Translations under genes and position numbers: made by a program
Shown here: one piece after another, positions 1 to 11,639 of the stretch
How the letters are laid out: each line of letters starts with the position of its first letter
Position numbering within the stretch: position 1 is the stretch's first letter
Assembly (NCBI GenBank): GCA_949361645.1
Contig: OX442420.1
Coordinates: 7,651,584 to 7,715,583, forward strand
Length of the DNA: 64,000 bases
Source of the DNA: Spongilla lacustris
Lineage: Eukaryota; Porifera; Demospongiae; Spongillida; Spongillidae
Direction: 5' to 3'
The notes under the pieces: model-generated
Told to the model about the DNA's origin: nothing
What the model saw: the letters and a program-made list of their open reading frames with translations, nothing else
Database searches by the model: none

Positions 1-565
1 TTGCGTTAAAATTGTACTACATAATGATCGTAACAAAGTATGATTGTAGCACTGTATGTACAAAATTAAGTATATTAGCAGAAAATGAAGCTGTGTTAAA
101 ATTTACATCTCATGATTATGGAGTGAGGGAGGGAGAGGTGACTTTGTAGGTGAATTAGACAGGGAGCCAAAGGCAGTGGCACCACAGTCACCTCCAGTGC
201 TGCCTCAGATTAGCTTTTGTAGTTGAACTGTAAACTGTACGCTTGCATTTAGCAATTCTGATGTTCAGTCAAGTTTTTACTGGACTACTGCGATTTATAC
301 ACCATCACTCTTAACAAAAATTGTACTCATATTGAAACTAGGCCCATACTGCATTTGCTCAGGACATTTAAGGATTTATTTGCAGCTGCATTCTACTTGT
401 ACCTAATTTGATTGTATCATTAAGATCCACATCATACACATGTACATGTACAGTACAGATATAAGGTTAGAATATACATTAACATGAACATGTACATGCT
501 TCATGTGTCTTTTTGTTGTGATGTGCATGCATGATGATGCAATGTACATTTTAACTACATTGCAG
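1..565. other. 5' flank or intron of gene A, no gene seen
   Basis: No exon or recognisable family was found. The stretch ends in an acceptor (AG at 564-565) feeding the first visible exon of gene A, so it is most simply an intron whose upstream exon lies outside the window. TACATGTA-type motifs occur around 430-500. Confidence 0.5.
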
Positions 566-2593
566 AAAAAAGATGAGTTGGAGAATGAAGTGCGTGTGGT
601 GAAGGCTGCTTTGGTGGAAGCCAATAATAGCATTGGTGATGTAAAAGCAGAAAAAGCAGCATGGGAGGCTGAACTGAAAAAGAAAGGTGATGAGTTGGCT
701 GATCTAGAAGGCAAACTACGTACTCAAGAGGATCAAGTGCGTGTGGTGAAGGCTGCTTTGGAAGAAGCCAATAATAGCATTGGTGATGTAAAAGCAGAAA
801 AGGAAAAGGAAAAAGCAGTATGGGAGGCTGAACTGAAGAAGAAAGGTGATGAGTTGGCTGATCTAGAAGGCAAACTACACACTCAAGAGAATGAACTGCG
901 TGTGGTGAAGGCTGGTTTGGAAGAAGCCAATAATAGCATTGGTGATGTAAAAGCAGAAAAGGAAAAGGAAAAAGCAGCATGGGAGGCTGAAGTTAAGAAG
1001 AAATGTGATGAGTTGGCTGATCTAGAAGGCAAACTACACACTCAAGAGAATGAACTGCGTGTGGTGAAGGCTGGTTTGGAAGAAGCCAATAATAGCATTG
1101 GTGATGTAAAAGCAGAAAAGGAAAAGGAAAAAGCAGCATGGGAGGCTGAACTGAAGAAGAAATGTGATGAGTTGGCTGATCTAGAAGGCAAACTACACAC
1201 TCAAGAGAATGAACTGCGTGTGGTGAAGGCTGGTTTGGAAGAAGCCAATAATAGCATTGGTGATGTAAAAGCAGAAAAGGAAAAGGAAAAAGCAGCATGG
1301 GAAGCTGAACTGAAGAAGAAAGGTGATGAGTTGGCTGATCTAGAAGGCAAACTACACACTCAAGAGAATGAACTGCGTGTGGTGAAGGCTGGTTTGGAAG
1401 AAGCCAATAATAGCATTGGTGATGTAAAAGCAGAAAAGGAAAAGGAAAAAGCAGCATGGGAGGCTGAAGTTAAGAAGAAATGTGATGAGTTGGCTGATCT
1501 AGAAGGCAAACTACACACTCAAGAGGATCAAGTGCGTGTGGTGACGGCTGCTTTGGAAGAAGCCAATAATAGCATTGGTGATGTAAAAACAGAAAGGGAA
1601 AAGGAAAAAGCAGCATGGGAGGCTGAAGTTAAGAAGAAAGGTGATGAGTTGGCTGATCTAGAAGGCAAACTACACACTCAAGAGGATCAAATGCGTGTGG
1701 TGAAGGCTGCTTTGGAAGAAGCCAATAATAGCATTGGTGATGTAAAAACAGAAAGGGAAAAGGAAAAAGCAGCATGGGAGGCTGAAGTTAAGAAGAAAGG
1801 TGATGAGTTGGCTGATCTAGAAGGCAAACTACACACTCAAGAGGATCAAATGCGTGTGGTGAAGGCTGCTTTGGAAGAAGCCAATAATAGCATTGGTGAT
1901 GTAAAAACAGAAAGGGAAAAGGAAAAAGCAGCATGGGAGGCTGAAGTTAAGAAGAAATGTGATGAGTTGGCTGATCTAGAAGGCAAACTACACACTCAAG
2001 AGAATGAACTGCGTGTGGTGAAGGCTGGTTTGGAAGAAGCCAATAATAGCATTGGTGATGTAAAAGCAGAAAAGGAAAAGGAAAAAGCAGCATGGGAGGC
2101 TGAAGTTAAGAAGAAATGTGATGAGTTGGCTGATCTAGAAGGCAAACTACACACTCAAGAGAATGAACTGCGTGTGGTGAAGGCTGGTTTGGAAGAAGCC
2201 AATAATAGCATTGGTGATGTAAAAGCAGAAAAGGAAAAGGAAAAAGCAGCATGGGAGGCTGAAGTTAAGAAGAAATGTGATGAGTTGGCTGATCTAGAAG
2301 GCAAACTACACACTCAAGAGGATCAAGTGCGTGTGGTGACGGCTGCTTTGGAAGAAGCCAATAATAGCATTGGTGATGTAAAAACAGAAAAGGAAAAGGA
2401 AAAAGCAGCATGGGAGGCTGAAGTTAAGAAGAAAGGTGATGAGTTGGCTGATCTAGAAGGCAAACTACACACTCAAGAGGATCAAATGCGTGTGGTGAAG
2501 GCTGCTTTGGAAGAAGCCAATAATAGCATTGGTGATGTAAAAGCAGAAAAGGAAAAGGAAAAAGCAGCATGGGAGGCTGAACTTAAGAAGAAA
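566..2593 (+). repeat. Coding minisatellite, 159-bp unit (53 aa), about 13 copies
   Basis: A short first copy (566-727, lacking the KEKE step) is followed by eleven full copies of exactly 159 bp starting at 728, then a partial copy from 2477. Each unit contains the landmarks EANNSIGDVK and DELADLEGKL. Copies differ at a few positions (ENEL or EDQV/EDQM start; KKKC or KKKG), and the variant order shows block duplication (copies 6-8 resemble 11-13). Open reading frames on the opposite strand here are shadows of the repeat. Confidence 0.95.
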
Positions 2594-5489
2594 GATGAAG
2601 ACTGTGATAGGATGAGGCATGAGTGGGAAGAATTACTGAATAAATGCAAAGACCAGAATGATGAATTAGTAAAGCAAACAGAAGTGAAAGTGATTGAATG
2701 TGAATGTGATAAGCAAATGCAGGAGATTACCAGATTGCAAGACCAGGTAGTGGTGTTGACTGGAAAATGGGAAGCATCACAAAACTGTGGATTGGCATTG
2801 GAACTAGAGCTGACAAAACAAAAGAATGAACAAACAGTGATATTAGAGGAAAAAAATCTACTTCAATCAGCATTAGAGGATGAGAAGGCAAAGTATGATA
2901 AGATTCATAATGACATGCTGGAGACCAAGCAGGAACTTGATAAGCTGAAAGAAGATATTCAGCAGTATCAAATAAAAGTTGAAGAAAAGGATAAAAAGAT
3001 CGATCAGTTAACTCGTACTGCAAAGTCAGAGAGGAGATACATTAAGTCTGATAGTGAAGATGCAGTACTATGTGATAAGGTGTGTGAACTGGTACAACAT
3101 TATACTGGTACATGTCCTTACTGTATTACACTTCAGTCAAAAATAAAAGAACTAGAAGATAGGATTGAGCAGCTAACTGTGCAAAGTGCGGATCATAGTA
3201 CAAAATATTTCACTCAGCAATCCCCTACTGCATCCTTGATGCCAATGAGAAGTATTTCTTTGCGAGAAGCTTTGCAGTTTAATGAGACTGAGTCCACCAA
3301 TTTGAAGGAGGAGATTATGAAGCTGAAAGATGAATTAGATATGTACCAAAGTACTAACAAGAAGCAAAGCCAGGCCTTACTTATACTGAAGGGGGAGCTT
3401 AAATTTGCAAAGGTACATGTATACACTATACACCCTGTATATGGGCTCATTTCAGTAAGTACTAACAAGTGACTTATTATGTACATGTAGGACTGCATGT
3501 ATGCCCATGTGCATGGGCATTGATTAATGTATTTAACGATAGGTCGACCACTACATGTAGGCGCGTTAACCTACATGTAGGCGTTGCAAATCGCGTTATT
3601 CCAAACAATGAACAAATAGCCAACGCTTGAAATAAGCATAATCAGTACAGCAAAGAGGGCTACTTGCAAGGTGGCATCAGAAAACAACGCCAGCTACTAC
3701 GTACGCTCAGGTTCGGACACGCCCCTCTTTTACTGAAGTTGTTCTAATTTTCTCAAAACTTTGCTATAAGCTTTTTCGTTGTTTAGACAGCTATTTATTG
3801 ACCTATTGTCGCCAAACACACGCGATTTCCAACTTATATGCCATCCGCCATCAAGATTGTAGGCAATTTTTATATGCTTCTCCGTCTCAATCGAATATCT
3901 ACAGAGCCGATGGTTTAAGAGTCTCCGAATCGATTTAAAAATGAAGCCCAATGGTTTAGTGATACATTATTAGAGCTGAAAGTTTTATGCGCCATTCAAT
4001 GCGAGGACCAGAGGTAGCAATATAACGCCTACATGTAGGTTAAAACCACCTACATGTAGGCGTGTGGTCAATCTATCATTAAACAGTCTTGTGCGTCATC
4101 AATTGTATACACCCAGGTGTACAGCAAAGGACAGTTTTTGCTTTGAAATCAGCCATTTAAAGGGACCATACAGCTGTAGCTGTACATGTATGTACATGTA
4201 GTTACATTTAATGGTAAAGAAATTTAGATCATGGTAAGGTTAAGTCCCTTTGATATGTCTAACTAGTGAAGCTACCATTAATATGTTTCGCATGTTTTTA
4301 GATTGCTCCACTAGTGCAGTTCATTGTACATGTACACTGTACATTTACATACGTGTATCCCATGCATTTATTTATCAGCCCAATCCTAAAAGTACATTTA
4401 CTATACGTACATGATGCGGATGTGACTGTACCGCTAAATGTAATGGAATTATCTACATGTACATGTAGGTCGTATAAATAGCTAAACAGCAAAACCTTCT
4501 CCTGCAGCCTGGTGTACAATTGTACTTCTGGATGATATCCAGGACACTACTAGATATTAGATGGCAATCAGACTGTAATGTTGTTGTGACAGTCTGTTTA
4601 TTCTACTTGCCGTGGGTAATGTACACATGTACATGTGTATGTGTACATAGGATCATCTCGCAGAGTTAGAAAAATACAAACATCATGCTGAACAAGAGTT
4701 GAGAAGCCTTCAGGCCAGGACAGCTGCACAAGACAGCTTAAACAACCATGTCTTGGCTGCCTCAGATGAAATGGTTGTGCAAGTCCAAACTGTGAAGGTA
4801 CATTTAGAGACCTGCACCAGGGAGGGATGAATTATGGGGCCTGCGTGAATCAAGTGTACATACATTTACATGTACATGTATGATTACATACATTTACATG
4901 TACGATTACATACATTTACATGTATGATTAAATCATTAGTTGGAGAGCTTTATTGTTTCTGTTTCAGCAACTGTACCTGAGGCACTAACACTTTAGCTTC
5001 AGGCACATGTACATGTTTAAGTTTTTTCTTTAAAACTACGTTTCAGGAGGGCAGGGTGGAATTTGTATACTGAGTAACAGCTAGTGCAATGTCATGTACA
5101 TGTACTGATAATAATTCCCCCGGCTTACTCCTAGAATGAAAAGGAGACACTGGAAAAAGAACATGTGGTGTACTTGGCAAAAATAAAAAGTTTAAACAAA
5201 GAACTTACTGAACTGAAGGTGCATACATGTATAATGTGTATGAAATGCAATGCATTCAAATGATATTATTTTTAATATTCAGGTACAACAGGAAGTCATT
5301 CAGGTTGCACTGAAAGAGGCAGACACAGAGCGTGCATTAGTAGAGAAGAAACTCAAGCAAGAGATGTCAACAGTTGCACTTCAGAACAAGAAATTGCAGG
5401 AAAACTATAAAAAGGTTTGTGTGGAGCTTGCTGATGTCACTGAAAAGAACAAAAGCTTGGAAGAACACATTGAAATACTTCAAACACAG
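566..5489 (+). CDS. IKBKG/OPTN-like: Gene A, 5' visible exons: giant coiled-coil part of a NEMO/optineurin-like protein
   Basis: Four exons, all phase 0, read as one open protein: 566-3412 (949 aa), 4651-4797, 5135-5218 and 5283-5489. Each is flanked by AG and GT (for example AAG|GTACAT at 3412 and CAG|GTATAC at 5489). The first exon holds thirteen tandem 53-residue repeats rich in E, K, A and L, followed by about 270 residues of irregular coiled coil with a small Cys cluster (TGTCPYC). The true N-terminus is upstream of the window. The reading frame continues in phase 0 into the UBAN exon at 16592, about 11 kb downstream, so I join them as one gene; two separate genes remain possible. Long coiled coils are what NEMO, optineurin and ABIN proteins use to dimerise, but this one is far longer than the human proteins (412-577 aa). 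No kinase-binding or LIR motif was identified with confidence. Seen: exons, repeats, phases. Known: family architecture. Inferred: ubiquitin-adaptor role. Confidence 0.72.
3413..4650. other. Intron of gene A with a TTAA-flanked MITE
   Basis: Intron between the large repeat exon and the 49-residue exon at 4651. Besides the MITE at 3537-4078 only TACATGTA-rich spacer is seen. A minus-strand ORF at 3951-3730 lies inside the MITE and has no recognisable relatives. Confidence 0.6.
3537..4078. mobile_element. MITE with TIRs and TTAA target duplication
   Basis: TTAA at 3533-3536 and 4079-4082 flanks imperfect inverted termini: left CGATAGGTCGACCAC, and the right end read in reverse TGATAGATTGACCAC. 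Both are followed by copies of a block containing CCTACATGTAGG. TTAA duplication is typical of piggyBac-like or Kolobok-like elements; no transposase is present, so the class is only inferred. Confidence 0.55.
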
Positions 5490-5670
5490 GTATACATGTA
5501 CCTGTATGTGCGTGTACGTTTTGATCATGCAATATTACATGTTTGTGTGGAGCTTGCTGATGTCACTGACAAGAACAAAAGCTTGGAAGAACACATTGGA
5601 GTACTTCAAACACAGGTATACATATACCTGTATGTGTGTGTGTATACATTTTGATCATGCAATATTACAT
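5415..5670 (+). repeat. Tandem duplication of an exon end with its splice donor
   Basis: Copy 1 (5415-5540) and copy 2 (5541-5670) share the coding segment starting GTTTGTGTGGAGC, the donor CAG|GTATAC, and the following intron start down to ATCATGCAATATTACAT. Donors lie at 5489 and 5615, exactly 126 bp apart, and the frame stays open between them. Copy 2 carries about 4 extra bases in its intronic part. Confidence 0.85.
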
Positions 5671-5966
5671 GTACATGTACATACATGTACATGTATATAC
5701 ATGTACATGTATGTACAGTCATGTGCATTGTTCATGAAAATGTACGTTTGAGATGTTTTTAAATTAATTATTGTGTTAATTGAAATGGTTTTAGATTTGC
5801 TCTGTGATTAGGGGTATATATTTGACCACAATGCTCGTAGACATTTATGCATGTATATATATGCACAGCAATTGTATACATGTATGTATAATACAGTACC
5901 ATCCATGGGCATGGTATATTATTGGTTTTCTGCAAGTTGTTGTGATACGTGTATTTGTATTTATAT

Positions 5967-6593
5967 GGGACAGTGTCCAGCAAAATCAAGCTTGTGGGGT
6001 TATAATTTTATCACTATAAAAATTGCACGTTGTACTAAACAACACATCTTTGCGACAGTACTACGTTTTCCTTTCAAATTTCGTACACTTGTTCCCACAC
6101 CATTTCTCTGTGTGAAAATCGATTTTTGTGATCTACACATTTTCCGTGCCATGGATACAACAATCGTTACCTCGCGGGTTAGAATTCCTCATTTCTCCAC
6201 GTACGAGTGTTGAAAACGTGTCAAATTCTGGTTGTACATAGAGTCCTGTAGCTATTGAGTTGTTGTGTTCGTTAATTTCTATATCATCCGTTACGGAGAT
6301 ACAGTTGAACAAACTACGGGCACATTTTCCCGCTTGATTCGCGCCAATGATTTTGGCAAATCGCGTCCCGCTCGGTGAATGAGAAGGCGGTGATTATATC
6401 ATTGGCGCGAATCAAGCGGGAAAAAGTGCCTGTAGTTTGCTCAACTGTATCTCCGTAACGGATGATTCAGAAACTAACGAACAGAACTAATCAATAGCTA
6501 CAGGACTCCTCTATGCACACTCCGAATTTGACACATTTTCAACACTCGTACGTGGAGAAATGTGGATTTCTAACCCGCGGGGTTAACGATTAC
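5967..6593. mobile_element. Truncated foldback (palindromic) element, GGGACAG family
   Basis: It begins GGGACAGTGTCC after a TA-rich stretch. The left half (5967 to about 6373) is mirrored by 6374-6593, for example CTCCGTAACGGATGAT against ATCATCCGTTACGGAG, with GGCGCGAATCAAGCGGG near the centre. The right half stops near 6593, before the expected terminus. It shares internal blocks with 47434-48255 and with the ends of the giant element at 48268-62945. Confidence 0.75.
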
Positions 6594-6622
6594 GGTGGCC
6601 CGGTAGGTCGCGGAACAAAGCA

Positions 6623-6775
6623 GTTGACATAGAGCATTGTGCAGTCGACATAGAGCATTGTGCAGTCGACATAGAGCATTGTGCGCTCAACATAGAGCAG
6701 TTGACATAGAGCAGTTGACATAGAGCAGTCGACATAGAGCAGTCGACACAGAAACGTTGACACAGAAACGTCGAC
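6623..6775. repeat. Short tandem repeat, about 12-22 bp, core GACATAGAGCA
   Basis: Seven or so degenerate copies of CAGTCGACATAGAGCATTGTG and shortened forms (GTTGACATAGAGCA, GTCGACACAGAAAC). Noncoding spacer between the truncated foldback and the composite element. Confidence 0.8.
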
Positions 6776-8409
6776 GTATTTGGGCGTGGCCCAGCGGAAG
6801 TACTATTTAGGCGTGGCCCTTAGGAAGTCGACACGGGTAAATTAGGGCGTGGCCATCGGAAGTCAACATTTTGTTAGAGAACTTACCAATATATGTGCCA
6901 TCAGCTGGAGTCACACATGCTCCCACTACCCATGGAACCATTAGCCCACACGTAGCAGCCCCCACATACGGGGCTAGCCCCCACGGCCCTGTCTCACACT
7001 ACCTATCCTTTACTACAAGTAGTATCCGAGGTCCAGGAGCAAACGTGCAAGGCCATCCCCTACTCACTAGCCCTCTCACTGCAAACCCATAATACCAGTG
7101 GAACCACACTCAACCAGCCCTCCCACACACACACCAATGGAGTAATCAGACTGCCAGCAGGGCTGCCACATTACCGGTCCTCACAAAACTAGACCCCATC
7201 TTGTGGAGTGGAACCACACATGCAATGGAGCCATTAGCCCTCACTGCATGTGGACTTACATGGTGCAGGCCCCAAACACTGGGGCCAGCCACAATGGCCC
7301 CCTATCCTAGCCCCACACAGTACAATAACCAGCTCCTCACTGTACATGGAACCACTACCTGTGAAACCATTAACCCCCACACTACAAGGGGACTTTCAGT
7401 GTCAGGGGAACCATCGACTACTAGTGGAGCTACCAGCCCGCATTGGACAAATGGGAACACCACCACTGAAGCAGCCTCCGTTTGTAAAGTGTACATGTCT
7501 ATACGTTTTGAACACATTTTGTGTTGTAGATCTGAACTAAATGTTTGTGCATGTACCAAGGCATGTACACAGAGTAGGGTGGACATGAAGCCATCCTGTT
7601 AGTGGTGAATATAGTTACCAGCCCTATCTGTACTGATTGCGGGTGGTCTGCACCCTTGGTTGGTTTATATAGACAAGGCATAGGGCTTTTTGAAAAGAAA
7701 AAAAGAAAACCCTACAGCTGGGAACGACATGCATGTAGTGTTTAGTTTACATTTGTTGAGGCACAAGTAGCGAAACATGTAAGGGCCATTTAGAATGTGT
7801 GGCACGGTGAAGACATCAGAATTCATGACCACACAAGTAGAGTTAGTGGTCATGAATTCCGATGTCTTCACCATGCCAAATTGTAGCTGCGACTGCGCAT
7901 GCAATTTATGTGCACATTCTAAATGGTACTTACAAGTTTTGCAACTTCAACAAATAATGTAAAGCAGTTTATTCTTTTCAAAAAGCCCTATGCCTTGTCT
8001 ATATACACCAACCACGGGTGCAGACCACCCGCAATCAGTACCGATAGGGCTGGTAACTATATTCACCACTAACAGGATGGCTTCATGTCCACCCCAGATA
8101 AAATTACTCTGTACATGTACATGCCTACATGTAGGTACATGCACAAACATTTAGTTCAGATCTACAACACAAAATGTGTTCAAAACGTATAGACATGTAC
8201 ACTTTACAAACGGAGGCTGCTTCAGTGGTGGTGTTCCCATTTGTCCAATGTGGGCTGGTAGCTCCACTAGTAGTTGATGGTTCCCCTGACAGTGTACGTC
8301 CTCTTGTAGTGTGGGGGTTAAAGGTTTCACAGGTAGGGGGTTAATGGTTTCACAGGTAGTGGTTCCATGTGCAGTGAGGTACTGGTGATTGTTCTGTGTG
8401 GGGCTAGGA

Positions 8410-11400
8410 TAGGGTGTGTAACCGGTTATCAGGTTATTCGGGTTATTCGGATATTCGCAAAAACCTATCCGTTCGAATAGTAATTTAGCATTACTCGGAA
8501 AAATCGATTATTGGATTTGTTCTATTCGAAATAACCGGTTTGTGAATCTCCATTCGGAGGTACTTAGGTATTCGTCGTCCGCATCGACAATTCGCCCATT
8601 ATTCGAATACCTTTTTATGACGATATCCGGATACGTGTTACGATATTACATGTAATAAAATAATTACTTCTAATTTGAAACGTAACGTTAATTAACTTAT
8701 ATATTCATCTCTCACAAATCGGATTTGGACTTTGGAGTACTCAAAATTGATATGCAGAACGCATTTAATCTTGTCTCTCGCCAAGCCATCCTAGATGAGT
8801 GTTTGGCCAACTTTCCTGAGCTTCTGCCTTGGGTAGTGTGGTGCTACTCCCAACACCCTACACTGTGGCATCCATTGGGGGTGCTTCACTCTGCCTCTGG
8901 GGTCCAGCAGGGAGACCCTTTGGGCCCTTTGCTGTTCTCCATAGTCCTGCAATCTATTCTCAAATCTTTTGCTGAGGATGCACTATGCAATTCCTTAGAT
9001 TTTAATAGATGATGGTGTTCTTGCAGGGGACACTGCTGCCTTAGTTAAGGCAGTACATCTATTAGATACCTATGGTTCTACTAAGGGTCTGCTACTGAAT
9101 CCATCCAAATGCCAGCTGTATGGACCATGTGATCCAACACGTTTTCATTGTTCCATTCCCCATCAGTCGGCACTCAACTTTGACATCCTGGGTGCCCCCA
9201 TTGGCGACGACGACTTTTGTGCCTCTTTCATTGAGAAACGACGGTTGTCAGCTTGCGAACTTTTGTCACTGCTTCCAAAGCTTTGTGACCCTCAGCTGTC
9301 TTTAGGTATTCTGAGGCAGTGTGCCAGTTTTTGTAAATTGGCTCACCTGGCCCGGTGCACTCCACCTACTTCTGCCGTGCTGGAATTGCTTGCTAATTTT
9401 GACAATGACGTGCTCCATTGCCTTGAGCAGTGTACTGAACTACAGCTTACACCAATGGCAAGTCGGCAAGCACAGCTCAGTTTTCGTCATGGAGGTTTTG
9501 GCCTTCGCTCCCTATTTTCCCATGCTACAGCTGCCTTCATCGCATCGGCCAGTATTTCTCTCTCAGGAGCTTTTCCACCCACCACCGAATTCACACATTT
9601 ACAGTCTGCTATTGCAATGTTTAATCAGCAGGTCACCGAAGGAGAAGCTTTGACAATGGTTTCAGTCCTCCTTTCACCACCCAGGCAGCATTTACTATCA
9701 GAGAAAGTCGAGAAGCTTGCATTGAGTAGCCTCTTGCACAATGTTACAACAGCAACTAAAGCCCGACTGTTAGCAGAGTCAGTCCCACAGGCTCATGCAT
9801 GGTTAAGAACAGTGCCATCCCCAGGCCTTGGACTAGCACTTGAACCTGACGAAACCCACATTCTTCTGAAATGGTGGTTGGGCCTTCCCCTCTGTAACTT
9901 GGAAGAAACATGCCCCTATTGTTCTAGCCAGCTTGACCCCCTGGGACACCATTCTTTAACTTGTCGCTATGCTGGGGATGTGGTGACACGACACAACTGT
10001 ATACGTGATTGTATTGCTGACTTTTGCCGTCGTGCCCACCTTTCTCCTCTTTTGGAGCAAGGTTGTGGTATTGGTCCAGCCAAAGACAGATCACGCCCAG
10101 CTGACATTTTGATACCAAACTGGTCACTGTCTCGATCTGCAGCATTTGACATCAAGGTTATACATCCCCTCAATAATTCATTGATTTCAGATGCTGGTCA
10201 GACCTCAGGTGCCTCAGCTGCAGTGGGTGAACAAGAGAAATTAGAAAACAATGCTTTGGGTTGTCTGGAAAGAGGTTGGATATGTGTCCCTCTCGTAGTG
10301 GAGGCATATGGCGGCTGGGGAATCACTGCAAAAGAAACATTCTCAAGAATTGCTAGGCGTTTGGCCATCCACTCCCACTCATCCAATACTGAAATGCTAA
10401 ATGCAATATATTGTCGCCTCGGCACTGTTCTGATGAGGCAAAATGCCCGAGCCCTCCTGGCTCGATCGGCATCATTTTCGTGACTTTTTATTGTGTAGAA
10501 CATATATAAGTCTTTATTTGAATGTTGCACTTGCTCAGTACCATCATATATACGTGGGGACGAGATCAGATGTACGGGCAGTAATTCGAACTAGTCAACA
10601 GATCTCCCTCTTCATGAGTCATGACGACGGACAGCTCCAGCTACAAATAAAAGTTAGTTCGCTAACTTCGCTTAGTGCATTTCGAACTAGCTGGTTTCTT
10701 GCATCAATCTCTCTGAGCAGGGATATTAATATCCCTGCTCTGAGCTGATATTGCCGCGATCGCATTGTATTCTTAAAACTCGCGATGGTCTATATATTAT
10801 CTCTGGTGAAACGGAGGCTGCATGGCTGGTGGTGCGTAAACTTTATCTGTGGTTCTACTCTATTGGCATTGGGTACGATGTGTAGGTAGAACAGCGTGGC
10901 CACACTAACTTAGGTCAGGACACGCCCATCTAGGTATGTGGTTAGGCCAAGCGATTTAGGCCTAAGTAGGTAGTTGTGGTTGTGTGCTGAGTGCATCTGG
11001 TGTGATGTGAGTAGCTGTGGATGCATGCTATACTGATCTGGTGTAATGTGGGTAGTTGTAGGAGGGTGTCTGGTGTGATGGGGTAGCTGTGGTTGTGTGA
11101 TGGGAGTAGCTATGGTTGTGTGCCTCATGAGGGCACTGGTGTGATAGGGGTAAGTGTGTTTGTGTGCTGAGGGACATCTGGTGTTATGGTTTAGCTGTAG
11201 GGTAACTTGTGTGATGTGTACATTTAGGTGGCTCAGTGAGCAGAAAACCTGAATAACCTAGGTATTCGGCTGGCAAATTGTCTAAACCTATTCGGAAAAA
11301 TCGATTTTCTTTTTTCAAGTATTCGGAAAAATCGATTTTCAGATCCAGAAAAACCTGAAAAATCGATTAGTGTTTTAAAAGTATTCGGAAAAATCGATTT

Positions 11401-11429
11401 TCATTATTCAGGGGAGGTTACACACCCTA
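8410..11429. mobile_element. hAT-like DNA transposon (3020 bp) with 8-bp target duplication
   Basis: Terminal inverted repeats TAGGGTGTGTAACC (8410-8423) and GGTTACACACCCTA (11416-11429) are perfect over 14 bp. They are flanked by the direct 8-bp duplication GGCTAGGA (8402-8409 and 11430-11437). The mirrored arm of the host repeat at 7299-7323 keeps the uninterrupted site, containing TCCTAGCC only once. Subterminal motifs of the type ATTCGGAAAAATCGATTTTC recur at both ends. TIR style and 8-bp duplication are established hAT hallmarks. No hAT transposase was seen; the cargo is a reverse transcriptase fragment and a degenerate tandem repeat (10870-11220). Confidence 0.85.
8725..10483 (+). pseudogene. 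Broken reverse transcriptase with REL-endo-like C-terminus (non-LTR type)
   Basis: First frame 8725-9012 shows RT boxes KIDMQNAFN and GVQQGDPLGPLLFS. The frame then shifts, and from 9002 to 10483 a second open frame starts at the catalytic-box region (LIDDGVLAG; DD retained) and runs on through the thumb. It ends in a zinc-knuckle-like CPYC...HHSLTC (C-x2-C-x8-H-x4-C) and a PD-(D/E)XK-like segment RPADI...FDIKV, the layout of the restriction-like endonuclease of R2-type and related elements. The N-terminus before box A is missing. One frameshift or deletion near 9000 and the 5' truncation make it a pseudogene. The clade cannot be fixed without alignment. It lies inside the hAT element, so it was captured by it or inserted into it. 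Confidence 0.85.
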
Positions 11430-11639
11430 GGCTAGGATAGGGGGCCATTGTGGCTGGCCCCAGTGTTTAGGGCCTGCACCATGTAAGTCCACATGCAGTG
11501 AGGGCTAATGGCTCCATTGCATGTGTGGTTCCACTCCACATGATGGGGTCTAGTTTTGTGAGGACCGGTAATGTGGCAGCCCTGCTGGCAGTCTGATTAC
11601 TCCATTGGTGGGTGGGTGGGAGGGCTGGTTGAGTGTGGT

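Noticed and set aside
555..1457. Minus-strand ORFs with repeated LLLHHQCYYWLLP peptides
   Set aside because: They are the reverse reading of the gene A coding minisatellite; the plus frame has splice borders and a natural coiled-coil composition.
3730..3951. 73-aa minus ORF in the TTAA MITE
   Set aside because: Lies fully in a non-autonomous element, no recognised domain; kept only as a note.
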